The notes: a model not told the origin generated them from the letters alone. Counted from the first letter of the stretch, positions 22,889-35,487 are shown. The stretch is 64,000 nt of DNA from Austropuccinia psidii (GCA_023105745.1 JALGQZ010000003.1:46195196-46259195), one strand, 5' to 3'. Program-made: numbers and translations.

Positions 22889-24180
22889 AGTCACTAATTC
22901 AAGATATCAGTATCAAGTCAAACAAGAAAATCAAAGAACTTACAACTACAATAGCCTGAAGTACAATCAGGACTAGGGGCCTCAGAAACTGGGAACTGTT
23001 TCCCAAAAGGCCCATCCTTCTTTCTCCACAAGTATCTTTTGACAGTTTACAGTGGAGCTCCTGGATATTGGCATGAACTCTTTACAAGAAAGCAATATTG
23101 GAACTTTGAAGACCTTTGGTTAAAATTCTGGATGCATTTTTCACCCTCAATCAAAAACTCAGAGAAAGGTGGATCCAAGAGTTCAGCTACCTTGTACCCA
23201 TCATAGGTTTGATGAGGATGAATGTTGCCTGAGGAAGCCATGGACCAGGGTGGGCCCAATTGACTGAAGACGCCAGACACACAAAGAACAGAAGATGATG
23301 GCAAAGAAGGGGAAGATCCAGTGATTTCAGTCAGTTTTGGATTCATTTCTAGGGTAATGAAAGGAAAAGAAGTCATTTCAGTCAGATATTCATGTCAAGA
23401 TCCTGAAGGTAATCAAGATTTGGGGCCATAATTCCATTTGTGACCCCCTCAAGGTCCTCAATATGGGTCCCCAATCAGCAGCCAGGAGCTCCCTTTAACT
23501 CTGGGGAGGTCACTCCTTTTATGTCCTTGAGCACTCTCAATGTATACAGGCCATGTGGGCCAACATGGTCCACTCTTGATCCTGTGGAACCCCTGGAACC
23601 CCACCAAATTTGGGTTCAGGGGGGCCAAATTAGCCCCCATGGATTGCATATTACAAGCTGTGGATTGTAAAAAATACGAGTTGTCCAAAATATCAAGCAA
23701 TAAAAAATACCCTAAAGTAGCTAGGACCAAGCTTGACTACCATTGACCCAAGATGTCCTCAAAAGGAGTTTTGGGACAATTCTAAAGGAATTATGGGGAC
23801 AAGACTCCTCCTTTCAAAACTATCAAGACTGACTGCAAGACTATAGGTTCATATTACCATTTTTCCTCAATTTTGAGCTGAGGAGCTTGGTGGCATTTAT
23901 TTTGGGATACATCCCAAAGCCAATAAAGAAAATGAAACTCAAATAGAAGATGACTTAAAGAAATGACACACTTTCACTTACTTTAAGAAGGGGTAAATTG
24001 ATTAAAGGACAGAGAACAAAGAAGTGAAGAAGGGATTTTAGGGATAATAATAAAGAGGAAGGAATATTCAATTTTGAAAAATTTAGGTAAAAATTTGGGG
24101 ATTTGGAGATGAGACTCAACAGTGGCAGGATACTATGGTGTTCAGGAGCCCACCAGTTTCAAGAGGGGGATACTTTCACA
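22889..24180 (-). repeat. Upstream repeat sequence of the gag-like fossil
   Basis: This stretch is moderately GC-rich compared with its surroundings. A minus-strand frame at 23047-23376 (109 codons) reads ..VFSQLGPPWSMASSGNIHPH and QTYDGYKVAELLDPPFSEF. I associate it with widespread repeat-encoded peptides of rust genomes, not with a known function. The G/C-rich part at 23430-23650 has frames open on both strands and no recognised domain. It is probably the LTR or 5' region of the element whose gag lies at 22693-22888. I could not define the ends. Confidence 0.4.
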
Positions 24181-24885
24181 GCCACTATCAGGGGTAAGGG
24201 TATTCAAGCTTGACTCCACTCAAACTCATCAAGCCTGAAATCCTGTATGTGTATCAGTAGTCAGTTTCAGCAGATCTTCTTGCTGAAATATTCATACAGC
24301 TTTTTTTATCAATACAGCCTGTCAACACTTGTACATGCTGGATTCACCAAATACATTTTTGGATTCACAAGTCTGAAACTCTATGATCACCCACCTCCAC
24401 CACACCCCTTTTACAGACCCTGTACCTCCATGTAGGGGCGTTATTATCCAAATCAAGATTACTCTCAAGAAAATTCACTCTCTGGATCAGATCTGGTGGA
24501 TTCTCACATATACCAGCCCCTCCTTACCCCCCAGGGAACATTTCCACAGCTAATTAATATATTTGATTTATTATCCAATGAATATCCTTATTATTTATTT
24601 GGAGTATTTCATTTATTTGTTTTAAGTTGCTCTTTGTATTTCCTCACCAGTTCAGTGGAGTTGTGGTGGCCATAGCCTTATTAACACTTCTCTTTCTTTT
24701 AGAAAGATTGAAACAGTGGACTTGGACTTGTTTGTGGCTGGCTCTTTTATTGTTTACTCTTATTCTTATTTTTGATGCTTTCTTATATTTATTTCATTAG
24801 CCGTTTGGAATTTCTTGAACTCATAAGTGTATTCTATCTTATTCCTTCTGAGCCCTCCATAAGTGAGTGCCAGGCCTTCTTCACT
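24181..24885. other. Unassigned sequence
   Basis: Mixed-composition DNA between two retroelement relics. A block CCATAGCCTTATTAACACTTC (about 24671) recalls the end of the family 2 LTR (AGCCTTATTACACCTTC), but the match is too short to call. I see no gene. Confidence 0.3.
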
Positions 24886-25290
24886 AAGAAGAGCCCCTGT
24901 GACAGTACCAGAATCCAAAGTAGAGGACTTAGTTCTAGTTTCAACCTTGAATTTTAATAATAGCAAAGGCTTAAAGAAGCTCAAATATTCTTATGTAGGA
25001 CCTTTTGTTATTGTTTCCTTACATGGAACCAATGCAATTCAAGTGGAATTTAATGGTTAAGTTGAAAAGTAACACCCTACCTTCCCAGTCAGCTTGATAA
25101 ACTCTTATCAACCAGCTTACAAAGAATTGTTTCCTTTAACTGTACTACCAGTGGAACAGAATTAAAACAAAAAGATAAAGAAAGGGTAAAAATAAAAAAT
25201 AATATCTTTCCAGATATAGGACCCAGTGCATGAAGATAAATGGCTGGCAGAATCAGACATACCTGACTCAAATTCTTGAGAATATTTAGA
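24886..25290 (+). pseudogene. Gypsy pol C-terminal fragment (element F)
   Basis: The reading [40 protein letters not shown] and then, after stops, [17 protein letters not shown] and EDKWLAESDIPDS matches the integrase C-domain and tail of elements A-D. At least four stops or frameshifts occur in 400 bases, so it is older than A and B. The reading continues weakly to about 25290. A polypurine tract and LTR start follow at 25448-25460, confirming it as the 3' end of a plus-strand element. The 5' part is lost. Confidence 0.8.
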
Positions 25291-25447
25291 CATGAAAGAA
25301 GGCCACAAGCAAAAATATTCCTATAAATTTGCTTTAAATTACTCTATCTGAGTAATATAAAGCGATTGGACAATAGACATTAACCCCATTTGGGGCCTCT
25401 TTCTTCTGCAATCTCATTGACAGAATTTTAGTACAATTTTAATTTTT

Positions 25448-25459
25448 GGTGGGAAGGGA
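25448..25459 (+). other. Polypurine tract of element F
   Basis: GGTGGGAAGGGA directly abuts TGTGAGCCTTGAGG, the LTR start shared with elements C, A and B. Confidence 0.7.
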
Positions 25460-27482
25460 TGTGAGCCTTGAGGTATATTTTACATACCCAAAAAGGCCAT
25501 GATTAATATTAAAATAAACTCTGAACTATTCATAAACCATAATTAATGCATATATCCAAATTTTATCATTTTTGATTTAAGAAACAATGTATCACATTTT
25601 TGTGAGTAAGTAAGTCCATGGATTTAATCCAATAAATTGATTCTATACAAAAATTTACCTAGGGTATCTCAATATAATGAATAAGTATAAATTGATTCTA
25701 TGTGGTGGTAATATGAAAAATACTTCAATACCACATAAAATAATTGTGCAAATTTTTGTTTTTCTCAAATTCACACCAAAATAACTGGAATTTGAGAAAT
25801 CCCATTTTACATATACACTGAGATTAGTTTTATGCATGTTTGTGGCATTTAAAATTACATCTTTGGTACACCCATAGTGGATATCAGTACTGAATCCTGA
25901 ATTACTATTTTTTACATGAAAATAGCTACAGGGGACAAAAGACATCCAATAGAGCCAGGGCACCCAGCTTCTGAGGCCTCTGAGGTATTAAAGTCTCTAA
26001 AACTTGTATTAATAGCTTATCATGGCCCAACTAGTATACTAAAACCTTTTTGGAACTTGGTTTCCAAGTTAAAGTCCAATTCAATCATAAGAAAATAGCA
26101 AATGAGCTTCTATTTTGATATGACAAGGAGGTAATGAGCTACTCTGACTCCTGGAACCATGTCAATTTGGAATTATTTTACATGTATAAAACCTTAAAAA
26201 GGTAATTAAACCCTTTTTGGACCAGTATCCATACCTTTACCTCATGGCAACCAGCTACAACTTTGCTATTTGCAATTCTACATAGAAATAAGGTACAAAC
26301 TTCAAAAATTCATTAAAAATACAATTTGTAATTAGTCATTCTGAAACTTTCACGACCAATGGAAAGAAGGATAATCCATAGAGAAACCAACAATAATTCC
26401 TACTTAATAATTCAAATTAAAAGTTTTACATACAGTCCATTTTTAATGATCCCACATGAAACACTGAATCTTCAAAAACTCACAGAAAATAAAATCTGTG
26501 ATTAAATTTCCAGTAAAATTGATACATTGAATGAACTGATTATTATTTTGACATAAAAGAATATGTACAGTTGTTACTCCTTAATTTAATTACCATAAAT
26601 GGGTTGATAGTCATGTAAAATCACTTAATTAAGTAATTATGATAATCTTACATGAAAATAAAGGATGTAACCCATTATCAGAACAAGGATAAATGGTTTC
26701 CCAGTAATCTTTTTTTAGTTTGCTCTATGTCACACCTCTGTGACCTTTTATTTACTTAATAGAGGCCTCCTCTGGCTTTTTTTCCAAATCATCTTATTAT
26801 CCAATTATATCTTTAGTACCAACATGTAAGTATTAGTTAATTATTTTCTTAAGTGTTTTAAATTTTTTTAGGATCAATCATAAGGAGCTTAAATAATAGA
26901 AATGAACTATTTTCAATAGTATTTAACTATAAATTTCTGTATTACTGCTATAAATTAAATTTTGATCTTTTAAATCCACAATTAATCTGTCAAATAACTC
27001 TACCAATTCCTTACAAGGTATTATTGGATTGCTAGTGAGTTTTTTTCTTAATTCTTGATTTTTTCCTCTGGTAATAGTTTTATTCAATAATCATCTTTAT
27101 AATTATTCTTGCAAAAGATAATTATATATTCAAATATTTTATATTATTTTAATAAGTTTTATTATTAAATACTTCTTGTAACTGATTATTGTAGACAATT
27201 ACTGCTTACTGTTATAATCACTAGTAGTGTATAACAAGTAACAGAAATAATTAAGTAAGTGGTAGATTAATTGTGTTTGTAATAAATGTATTTATTATAT
27301 TTAATAAGAAAAGTCATAGTACTTTTTATCAATTGTAATATTATCAACAGTTTATTGTGACTGGATGTCTCATTGGAATCAGTTCCAGATTCTCATTAAT
27401 CTCCAATAATAAAAGTAGAAATGGAAACACAGTTTCATCAATTATAAGAGCCCAAAATGAAACCCACCCCTAAGATAATATT
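25460..27482 (+). repeat. Probable degraded 3' LTR of element F
   Basis: It begins TGTGAGCCTTGAGGTATATT, followed by ACATACCCAAAAAGGCCATG, like the start of C's LTR. The right end is not clear: the 2.0 kb extent is set by the average LTR length and by a different LTR-like start at 27483. The interior is AT-rich with many short direct and inverted similarities and no gene. Confidence 0.4.
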
Positions 27483-30332
27483 TGCAAGATTTTACTATGA
27501 AACTAATAATTAATTTAATATTAATTTCATTATTGTACTATGTCTTCTCTTATTTTTAATAAAATCCACTATATTAATATTAAGAAGTTCAAACTATAAG
27601 AAAAATCAATAATTTTATGACAATAAAACTATAAATAACATTAACATATATTTATATTGAATAATAAATATATAGGAATTCAATAATAATAATGTTACCA
27701 ATAGTTATTATTATGAAGCATAATTATTTCTTATTACCAATCTAACAATAATAATAGTACAATTATTCTACCAGAAGTAATTTTACTTTGAAATAAGTCA
27801 TTTTCAGATAAATGACTATAAAGTTACATAATAATAGAAAAACAACTACTGGTAAGTAAGAAACTATTATTCTTATAAAAAATTTGTCAAAAATAGTATT
27901 TTAACATTAATCTATTAATGAAACCTTCAGAAATATAAATAAGAGTTTAGTTTATTGAGATAAAAACAAATTTGGTAATATAAATAAATTTCTTAATTTA
28001 TCATAAAATATTTCCATTTTAGGGGATAGCAATTACAAGATTCTTTTTATACCATTCATTATATTATACTTAAGCTTGATTGAATTCTGAGGATGTTTGG
28101 GGGTGGTGAGGGGTCTTTCTATGCTAAATAAAGCTCTCAGTTTCTATCAGGAGTACTACTTCTTACTTCAAAATCCAGAATGTGCTTGATATGCTTAATA
28201 AAGAGTTTTAAACACTAATTCAAACCTTTTAACAAGATTTAAGTGGTATTTTCAAGTGTTACAAAGCCAAGGAAAGTTTGTTTGATGGAATAATTTGATC
28301 AATAATTCTTAATTTACATAATTGTAACTTATTTTATCTCAATTTGATTTTGTAAGTTCAGTTATTTTAGAGTCATAACACTATTTCTCAAGAGTTGATG
28401 CTATTTCAAAAATTTTCCCCCTTTTTCACACAAAGGAACTCTTTCACAGTTCGATTTTAAATAACCCCAAAATTTCATTTTTAGTTTTATTTTCACTTTC
28501 ACTATAAAGCTTCAAAGTTTGGGAGATCTCCATAAGTAAAAAAAATGTTTTACTAATGAGGAAATTTGGATTTAGTTTTCACAATATCAAGAATTAAGGT
28601 TACTGTCACTATAAGTGAGACTTCTTTGCTCTAATTTATGAGAACTTGAAAAATATTTTGTTATTTTTTGGAGAATAAAATTCTATATAATCACCTTCAA
28701 TGAAAATCCACAAGTAAAAAAGAAGTTTTACTTATGGGGAAAATTTTAGTTTTTACTCGAAATTTTCATCTTAGTATGTTTTTTGAGTTCAAATATTGAT
28801 TTAAAATTGAATAAGCTTAAATAAACTTTAATTTCATCTTATTTATGAGGCTTCAACTTTTAATAAAAGTCAAAACCTCATATGCAACTTAATTTTGATT
28901 CAGAACCTAAAGTAAGGTTGGCCAAATACAAAAACCACTCTCTGCACATAAAAACTTTGGGTACCCTGGAACCTTTTGCCAGAATCCCTTTGTCCCACAT
29001 TTCTTATGTGTTTTTGCCCTTTGTATTTATCAAAATACACACTATTGTTCTAGCTTAGTTTGAACAAAGGGATGGTAAGATTTACTACCTGTATGGTAAA
29101 TTCAAGGCTAACTTTAAAACTACACACCAAACCTTAATATTACCACTTTTCTGGTAAGTTAAGCTGAAAATGGTGTGAAAAAACTTGGTTTAACTTTTAA
29201 TAAGTGCAAAAAATATAAGAAATTCTTAAATTTACACTAAAATTCTATTTTGATTTTTGTAGGCCAAAATATTGAATGTATGGTATTAGACCCTAAGTCA
29301 AATTAAATGGGGAATTGAATGGTTTTTTGAAATCCATGTATAAGTTTATCATTTAAAAAATTAATTAAATCTTTCTGTATTTTAATAAAATTTTAACTTA
29401 ATTGATCTTTATTTTAAGTAAAAAAATAACTTTTGGTGAGTAATTTTGTGAGTCCTTTGGGAATCTAAATTATTCCTCAGGGATCACAATATTAAGGTAA
29501 AACAATATAATAAAGGAAAGTTTCTTAAAGAAAATATATAAAAATGAATTCTTGAAGAAATAAAAAAACATGATGATGATTATCCAAAAAAGGCAGTGTT
29601 AAAACAAAGGAATATGGTTTACTGTTATCTGTCTGATTGGAAAAAAGTCTTACATTTTTTTCATGATGATTATTTTAAGAAAGATTGGAGAATCATCATC
29701 ATTATGAAGATGGAATTGGAAATTGAAACAAAATATTAGAATAATCATACTTATTCTGAAAATGAGAATTAAGATTATTTTTTATTCAAAATCCATTGCG
29801 AAAAAGCCAAAAAGCCTTCTAAATTAATTTGTAACTGATTCATCCTGTTTTTAGAAAACAACTTGTAATTGATTGGGAATTAAACTTTAATGATTCTCCA
29901 ATAGCTTTCAAAGTAGGAATAAGGTGGATAGGCAAAATTATAGGAATAATGAGGGTAAATAAATAAATGAAAATACGTTTAGAAGCAGAGAAACACAGAA
30001 AAAACATTTTAATGATGATTATGGAAGACAATTTGATAAAATAATGTTAAAAAAGTGATCTAAAAGTAAAAAAATAATCTTATTTCATAAATATAAGTAA
30101 GTATTAATGTAAAAATGTGGGTTAATTAAATCTCTAAGATGTGAAAATATTTGTACTTTGAAAATTATTTCATAATGCAATTGCAAAACTCATTTTAGTG
30201 GGAGAAAATTGAGGAAGTTTTCTTTTAAACAGAATTTCTGGGAATAAAAATGGAATCTGAAGCTCAAAAGATATATTCATCAGGAAATATTTTGAATGAT
30301 TTGAAGCTTCATAGAAATAAGGGAAAAGAAAA
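27483..30332. other. AT-rich DNA, possible old LTR start, no gene
   Basis: 27483 begins TGCAAGATTTTACTATGAAAC, resembling the plus-strand left end of the A/B LTRs (TGTAAGGTTTGACTATGAAAC). The similarity then fades, with only faint echoes such as TTATTGTACTATGTC. It may be a very old LTR of the family. The rest is AT-rich with no supported coding region. Its right edge is the insertion point of element B. Confidence 0.35.
30328..30332. repeat. Target duplication of element B, left copy (GAAAA)
   Basis: GAAAA before the LTR start pairs with GAAAG at 41483-41487 after the right LTR: 4 of 5 bases match, as expected for an older insertion. Confidence 0.65.
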
Positions 30333-30537
30333 TGTAAGGTTTGACTATGAAACAATAAGTAAAAATTACTAATATTTTACTTATTGTACTATGAATGTCC
30401 TTATAAATGAAAGAAATAAGATAAAAATAATCATAATAATAAAGAATTATTATAATCATGGTGTAAAATAATTATATTATTAATTAAATATAATAATATA
30501 ATTTATATTATAAACAAATAATATATAAAATAAATAT

Positions 30538-31087
30538 AGGGTGTTGGTAAACACACGTAAGCTTTTAGTAAAAACACGTAAGCCCTTACGTGTTTTTACT
30601 AAAAATATTAAGGCCAAAAATGACAATAACAATGCCATTTATGGAATTTTTAAGGCTATAAATGCCATTAAAAATGCCATTTATGGAATTGGTAAGGCTA
30701 TAAATGACATTAACAATGCCATGAATGGCATTTTTAAGGCCATTAATGCCATTTATGGCATTGTTAATGTCATTTATAGCCTTAAAGTTTCCATAAATGG
30801 CATTGTTAATGTCATTTGTGGCCTTAACAATGCCATAAATGGCATTCATGGCCTTCAAAATACCATAAATGGAATTAACAATTCCATTTATGGAATCAAT
30901 AATGACCTTTATTGCATTTATAATGCCATTAATGGCCTTAAAAATGCCATAAATAGCCATATTCCATTCAAAAACCACCCCTTATGTCTTTTTAACATAT
31001 AATTACGTGTTTTTACCATAAATTGGTAAAAACACGTAAGTCTTTAGTAAAAACACGTAAGGGCTTACGTGTGTTTACCAACACCCT
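30538..31087. mobile_element. Palindromic element copy 1 (550 bp)
   Basis: The ends are AGGGTGTTGGTAAACACACG and its inverted copy, and the flanks are AAATAT on both sides (30532-30537, 31088-31093). Element B's other LTR has a single AAATAT at 39702-39707, so insertion with a 6-bp duplication is directly shown. Inside each end lie repeated ACGTAAG motifs forming a second palindrome (TAAGCCCTTACG). The interior consists of 21-bp quasi-palindromic units around AATGCCATTTATGGCATT. Both strands therefore have long open frames (plus 30541-31002, minus 30586-30978) of repeated Asn-Ala-Ile-Tyr-Gly-Ile type, with no resemblance to any enzyme. It is non-autonomous; the superfamily is unknown. Confidence 0.9.
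30693..30784. repeat. Inverted repeats flanking a 32-bp core, copy 1
   Basis: A 30-bp inverted repeat (30693-30722 and 30755-30784) encloses a 32-bp core (30723-30754, beginning GAATGGCATTTTTAAGGCC). In the second 550-bp copy the core is exactly reverse-complemented (51621-51652) while the flanking DNA keeps its direction. Confidence 0.9.
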
Positions 31088-32870
31088 AAATATATTAATA
31101 TAAGATAATTAATATATTGAAAAGCACTTTATTATTGTTACCAAAAAATAATAAAGGTGTAAAGAATTGTTTTTTTATTAATAAAAAACAATTTATAACA
31201 ATAATATTACTAATATTAAAGTTATAAATTAATATAAATACTATTTATATCAATTATAGAACTATTAGAGTAATAATAGAGAAAAATTATTATAATAAGA
31301 GGAATAACCTACTTTTAATTCTTAATATAATAATTTTGAATAATTTTACGCCTATAAATGTAAATACAACTTATTTGAATTGTAGTTACAATAAAATTTA
31401 AGAGAAATTACAATTTTTCTTGATTTTACATGGAATTGAGGTTTTTAAGAGAAATTTAAACAAAACACTTAAATAAATGCAATAATAACGTCAGAGATGA
31501 AGATTATGATAAGATTATCTTTGGTCTTTAATAATATAAAAGTTTTATATATAAAGAATAAAGAAATTACCTTTTTATTTAATGATTTAATGTTTTGTAA
31601 GGTTCTGAGGGGAAAACAGAGTAAAAGAAGCTCTATTTATAGTAAATACCTCCCTCCTAGAGTCCAAAAGGCTTCTAGTAGACAGGTACTGATGCTTTCT
31701 ACTAGAATTGATCAGTATTTTAAGGTTCGGGGATGATTACATCATGATCAAACCATCTTACCTCATAGTTATGCCATCATTTAGAGTTATCACTATAGCT
31801 CTATGTTTGATGACATCATAGGCTTGGAAGAAGCCTAAACTTCGTGCACTTTATTAGTTCTAATCATATTCTAATAGTATTCACCAGTTTTATCACTTAT
31901 ATGACTGTTAAACTTAAAATAAGATTACAGTGAGTGATCTTAAATGATCAAATTTAAGCTTAAACTTTGATCATTAATAACTTTGAAGTTATACACTCTA
32001 CAGCTATTCTGAGAGTGGATTCTGATAGCTTGGAATGTCCTCTTCAAACTTCCAAGAAAATTCTATTACATAATCAAAACTGTATTTTTGATGATTTTTC
32101 TTGTAACTCCTCTTTTCTGTTGAAATTTAATATTTTAAACTTAAAACAATGATTTCAAGGGGTTATACCTTGAATATTGTAATAAAAAATACATCATTCT
32201 TCAGGAATAAACTAGAAAAATCCAACTGTCATTTGTTTTTTAAGTTTGGACCACTTTCACAACAAAGGGGTCAACAGCTCTATTGATTTTGATCAATAAT
32301 CCCTTACAGGTTTTAACCTTGTTTATAACTTGTGAAATAAAGCTGATTTCTGTACTCCTACAGTAAGTACGTGGTGACTTTATTTTTGGTTAATCACTCT
32401 ATAATGTATATTTCAAAAGATATGAGCTAAAATCCTTGAATATATGCATTGACCAAAAAAGTGCATATATGCAGCTTAACTCCTTAAGTATTGACTTTGG
32501 AGATTAGCTTCTTAATTGTTTTATGTGTGGAACTTTATGGAGAATCCAATTTTACCATTTATTTCACATGTTGTTTCATTGGCATTTTCAATAAATAAGG
32601 ATTTATGTTTTTTATAAGGTATTATTACTTATAACTCATTAAATATTGACTTTACAGATATGCCATAAAAGTGGTATATGTGTATTTTACCATGGGGAAT
32701 CCAATGGTATAATTTATTTCACATTTTTATTCATTTGCTTTTAATTTAAACAAATTTTATGCCTATTTATGGCATCTTTGTAGCTTTAAGGTAATTATTT
32801 TTAATGTATAATCATTTTAAATATTTCTTGTGACCTTTTTGGGTATGTGGTCATATCTCAAAGGTTCACA

Positions 32871-32882
32871 TTCCCTACCACC
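32871..32882 (-). other. Polypurine tract of element B
   Basis: Minus-strand GGTGGTAGGGAA next to the LTR, identical to element A's. Confidence 0.75.
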
Positions 32883-32988
32883 AAAAAAGATTGTACCACA
32901 ATCTGATATGTGTAATTAGGGTATCCTCTACTGTCCTACCTCTTCAATAGACTTTGTTAGTCTTGAAGCTCAATAATGCTTAACCTTT

Positions 32989-33849
32989 CTATTCTTTAGG
33001 TTTTCTTTCATGTCTGAACCTTCTTAGTAGTTTATCAGCATTTGTTATATCTTTCTCAAGTAGCCATTCATCTTCTTGAGTTGAATTTCTATACCTTACA
33101 AGGTATTCTCTTTCTTTTTTGTTTCTTGTCCTTCTTTCTTTAAGGACTTTTACAATTTTCTTTTCTTCTCCTTCTTCCAAGGGGGGAATTTCAAGTGGGG
33201 GTTTATTTCTTAGTGGAAATAACTCCTTGTCACTTGAGCTGTAAGGTTTCATCAGACTTACAGGGAAAGTTGGGTGTTTGTTCATTAATTCACCTGTGAG
33301 TTCCAATTGCACAGCATTGGGTCCATGAAGTGCTCTTATCATAAATGGTCCTGCAAAGGAATCTTTCAATTTCTTTGGACCTTTTATGTTATTGAAATTA
33401 AGGGTTGATACTAGGACCAAGTCTCCTATTTTGAAGTCAGGTGGTTTATGACTTTTATTCCATCTTTCTTTTTCATATTTGAAATAATCTTGCATACATA
33501 TGTTTGCATGGTGTCTTCCTTTTTCAAGCATTATCTTAAAACTGCTTGCTGTTGGATGTATATCCACTAAGTCCTTTTTGAGGGTATCATGAGGAAGTCT
33601 TGTATTCCACCCTTTTTCTAGCATTGCTGGTGTTTTGCCAGTAGAAGAATGGATTGATATTTTATATTCCAGTTCAAGGGCTGGTATTAGTGTACACCAA
33701 TCATGGGTAAAACCATCAGAATCTTTGAATTCTAGTCCATAAGCACAGAATCTTCTGATCATGTCCTCCAAGTTTTGTATCATTCTTTCTGCTAAACTAT
33801 CAGTTTGAGGATGGTAAGCTGTTGGGAATGATAATTTTGTCCCAAACAA
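32989..33849 (-). pseudogene. Element B pol: integrase C-terminal half
   Basis: The 286-codon frame starts just after a stop (TCA to TAA at about 33872, in KFT-stop-ALW). It holds the end of the integrase core with the catalytic Glu (SLAERM; element A has GLAERM), the GPY/F-like domain (SFAGPFMIRAL) and the chromodomain-like tail ([18 protein letters not shown]). It is about as long as the matching part of A and ends at the same stop. It cannot be made as a single product because of the upstream stop. Confidence 0.9.
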
Positions 33850-33873
33850 GTTATGGAGATTTGTCCATAATGC

Positions 33874-35484
33874 TTAAGTGAATTTTGGGTCTCTGTCACT
33901 TATAATATTCTGGAATAAGCCTGTATGGCTAATGACTTTATTCCATATCATTATGGCTGTGTCCATAGCTGTGTCATCTTTGTGACATGGTAGGAACATG
34001 GGAGTTTTGATATACCTGTCAACTAATACTAGGCATGCATTATAGCTTCTGTCTCCTCCAGGAGGTAATGCTGTTACCCAATCCATATGAACTATTTCCC
34101 AAGGGGATTTTGGTTCTTGGATTTGGATCATTATTCCAAATTTCTTTCCTGTGTCTCTGTTGGCTTGTTGACATCTGTCACAGGTTTGGCTGAATTCTGC
34201 AACATCTTTCTTCCAATTTGGCCACCAAGAGCAGGTTTTCACCCTTTCTAGTGTTCTGTCTTCTGAAAGATGTCCAGCTGCAACACTATCATGACACTCA
34301 TGTAAAATAGTGTTTATCAGGGTTCTATCTGTTAAGGACATAACACGTGTGTGTTTTGTTCTATAGTAAAGGATTCCATCAAGGAGGTGGAATCTTCCTT
34401 CATCATATGCCTTTTTCCATGTTTCATCTAATTTTGATGAAAGTGATGGATCTTTGCAGTCCTTCATTAGAAGTTGGCTTAAGATATGGCAATTCTTGTC
34501 TATCTTATAGCTTTCTTTAACTTGGTTAAAGAATTCTGTGCCAATGTCTGTGACACATATTCCTTCTATATGGTGCTCTTCCTGTGGTACCCATGTTGGA
34601 TTATCAGGGGTATTTGCTAGAGCCCATCTGCTAAGACCATCTGCATTTTTACAAATATTACCAAATTTATGAACAATAGTCATATTTCCTCTATATTCTT
34701 GGATAGCAATTTTCCATCTCAGCATATGTCTATTTGGAGTTTTTATATTTAATAGAGAGTTTACAGCATTACAGTCTTTAATCACATCAAATACTGTTCC
34801 ATACAAGTAATAATGTAATTTTTCTAAAGCCCACACTAAGCAGAGGCATTCCATTTGGCTTGCTCCATATCTTGCTTCTGTTGGCTTTATCTGTCTTGAA
34901 ATAAAACAAATTGGTCCTTCCACTGGTTTATCATTGATAATTTGTGTCTGGTGTAGTGCAGCACCTAGTCCTTCTCCACAAGCATCAATGTAAAGTTTGA
35001 AGGGTAGTTTCCAATATGGCATTAGAAGAAATGGGGCATTTGTTAAGGAATTTTTCAATTCTTCATATGCCTTGACTCTTTCTTCTGTCATTTCATAGAT
35101 TGTTTGTTGATCACATAGCTTATACAATGATTTGGCAATTTTTGCAAAGCCCTTTATATGCTGTCTATAGTAACCAGAAAATGCTAGAAATGATTGCATT
35201 TCTTTTTTGGTTTGAGGCATTGGCTTGAGTAGTACTGCTGCTACTTGATTCTTGTCTATGCCTAGACTAAGTCCAGATACAACATTTCCTAGTGCTTTTA
35301 GTTCACTATATGCCAAATGACACTTTTTCAAGGAAATTTTCATATTCACTTGCACTATTTTTTGTAGTACCCTTTCTAATCTTGTAAGGTGACTTTCCCA
35401 AGTTTCTGAGAAAACTATGATATCATCAATATAGATAATTAACCATCCTTCTGATAATTCTTCAGGAAATATGGTATTCATCAT
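33874..35484 (-). pseudogene. Element B pol: RT palm to integrase core
   Basis: These 536 codons lie between two stops. In order: RT YIDD box (IIYIDDIIV), RT connection ([15 protein letters not shown]), RNase H ([21 protein letters not shown]), HHCC domain (ECHDS..GHLSE...SQTCDRC), and the integrase core first two Asp (HMDW, SDRDPKF). The upstream stop at about 35486 replaces CAA in HYQRMM, a C-to-T change. In A this stretch is broken at other points, so the two siblings decayed independently. Confidence 0.9.
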
Positions 35485-35487
35485 CCT

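Larger units (their letters stand above)
30333..32870 (-). repeat. 3' LTR of element B, interrupted
   Basis: The LTR starts TGTAAGGTTTGACTATG and ends CAAAGGTTCACA in plus orientation. Without the 550-bp insertion and its duplicated 6 bases it is about 1.98 kb, equal to the 5' LTR (39503-41482). It keeps the TATA-like box (plus 31633-31641) and the hairpin 32437-32473. Confidence 0.95.

Noticed and set aside
23440..23746. Overlapping plus and minus frames of 68-90 codons in the G/C-richer patch
   Set aside because: No domain on either strand; probably repeat sequence belonging to the gag-like element's 5' region.
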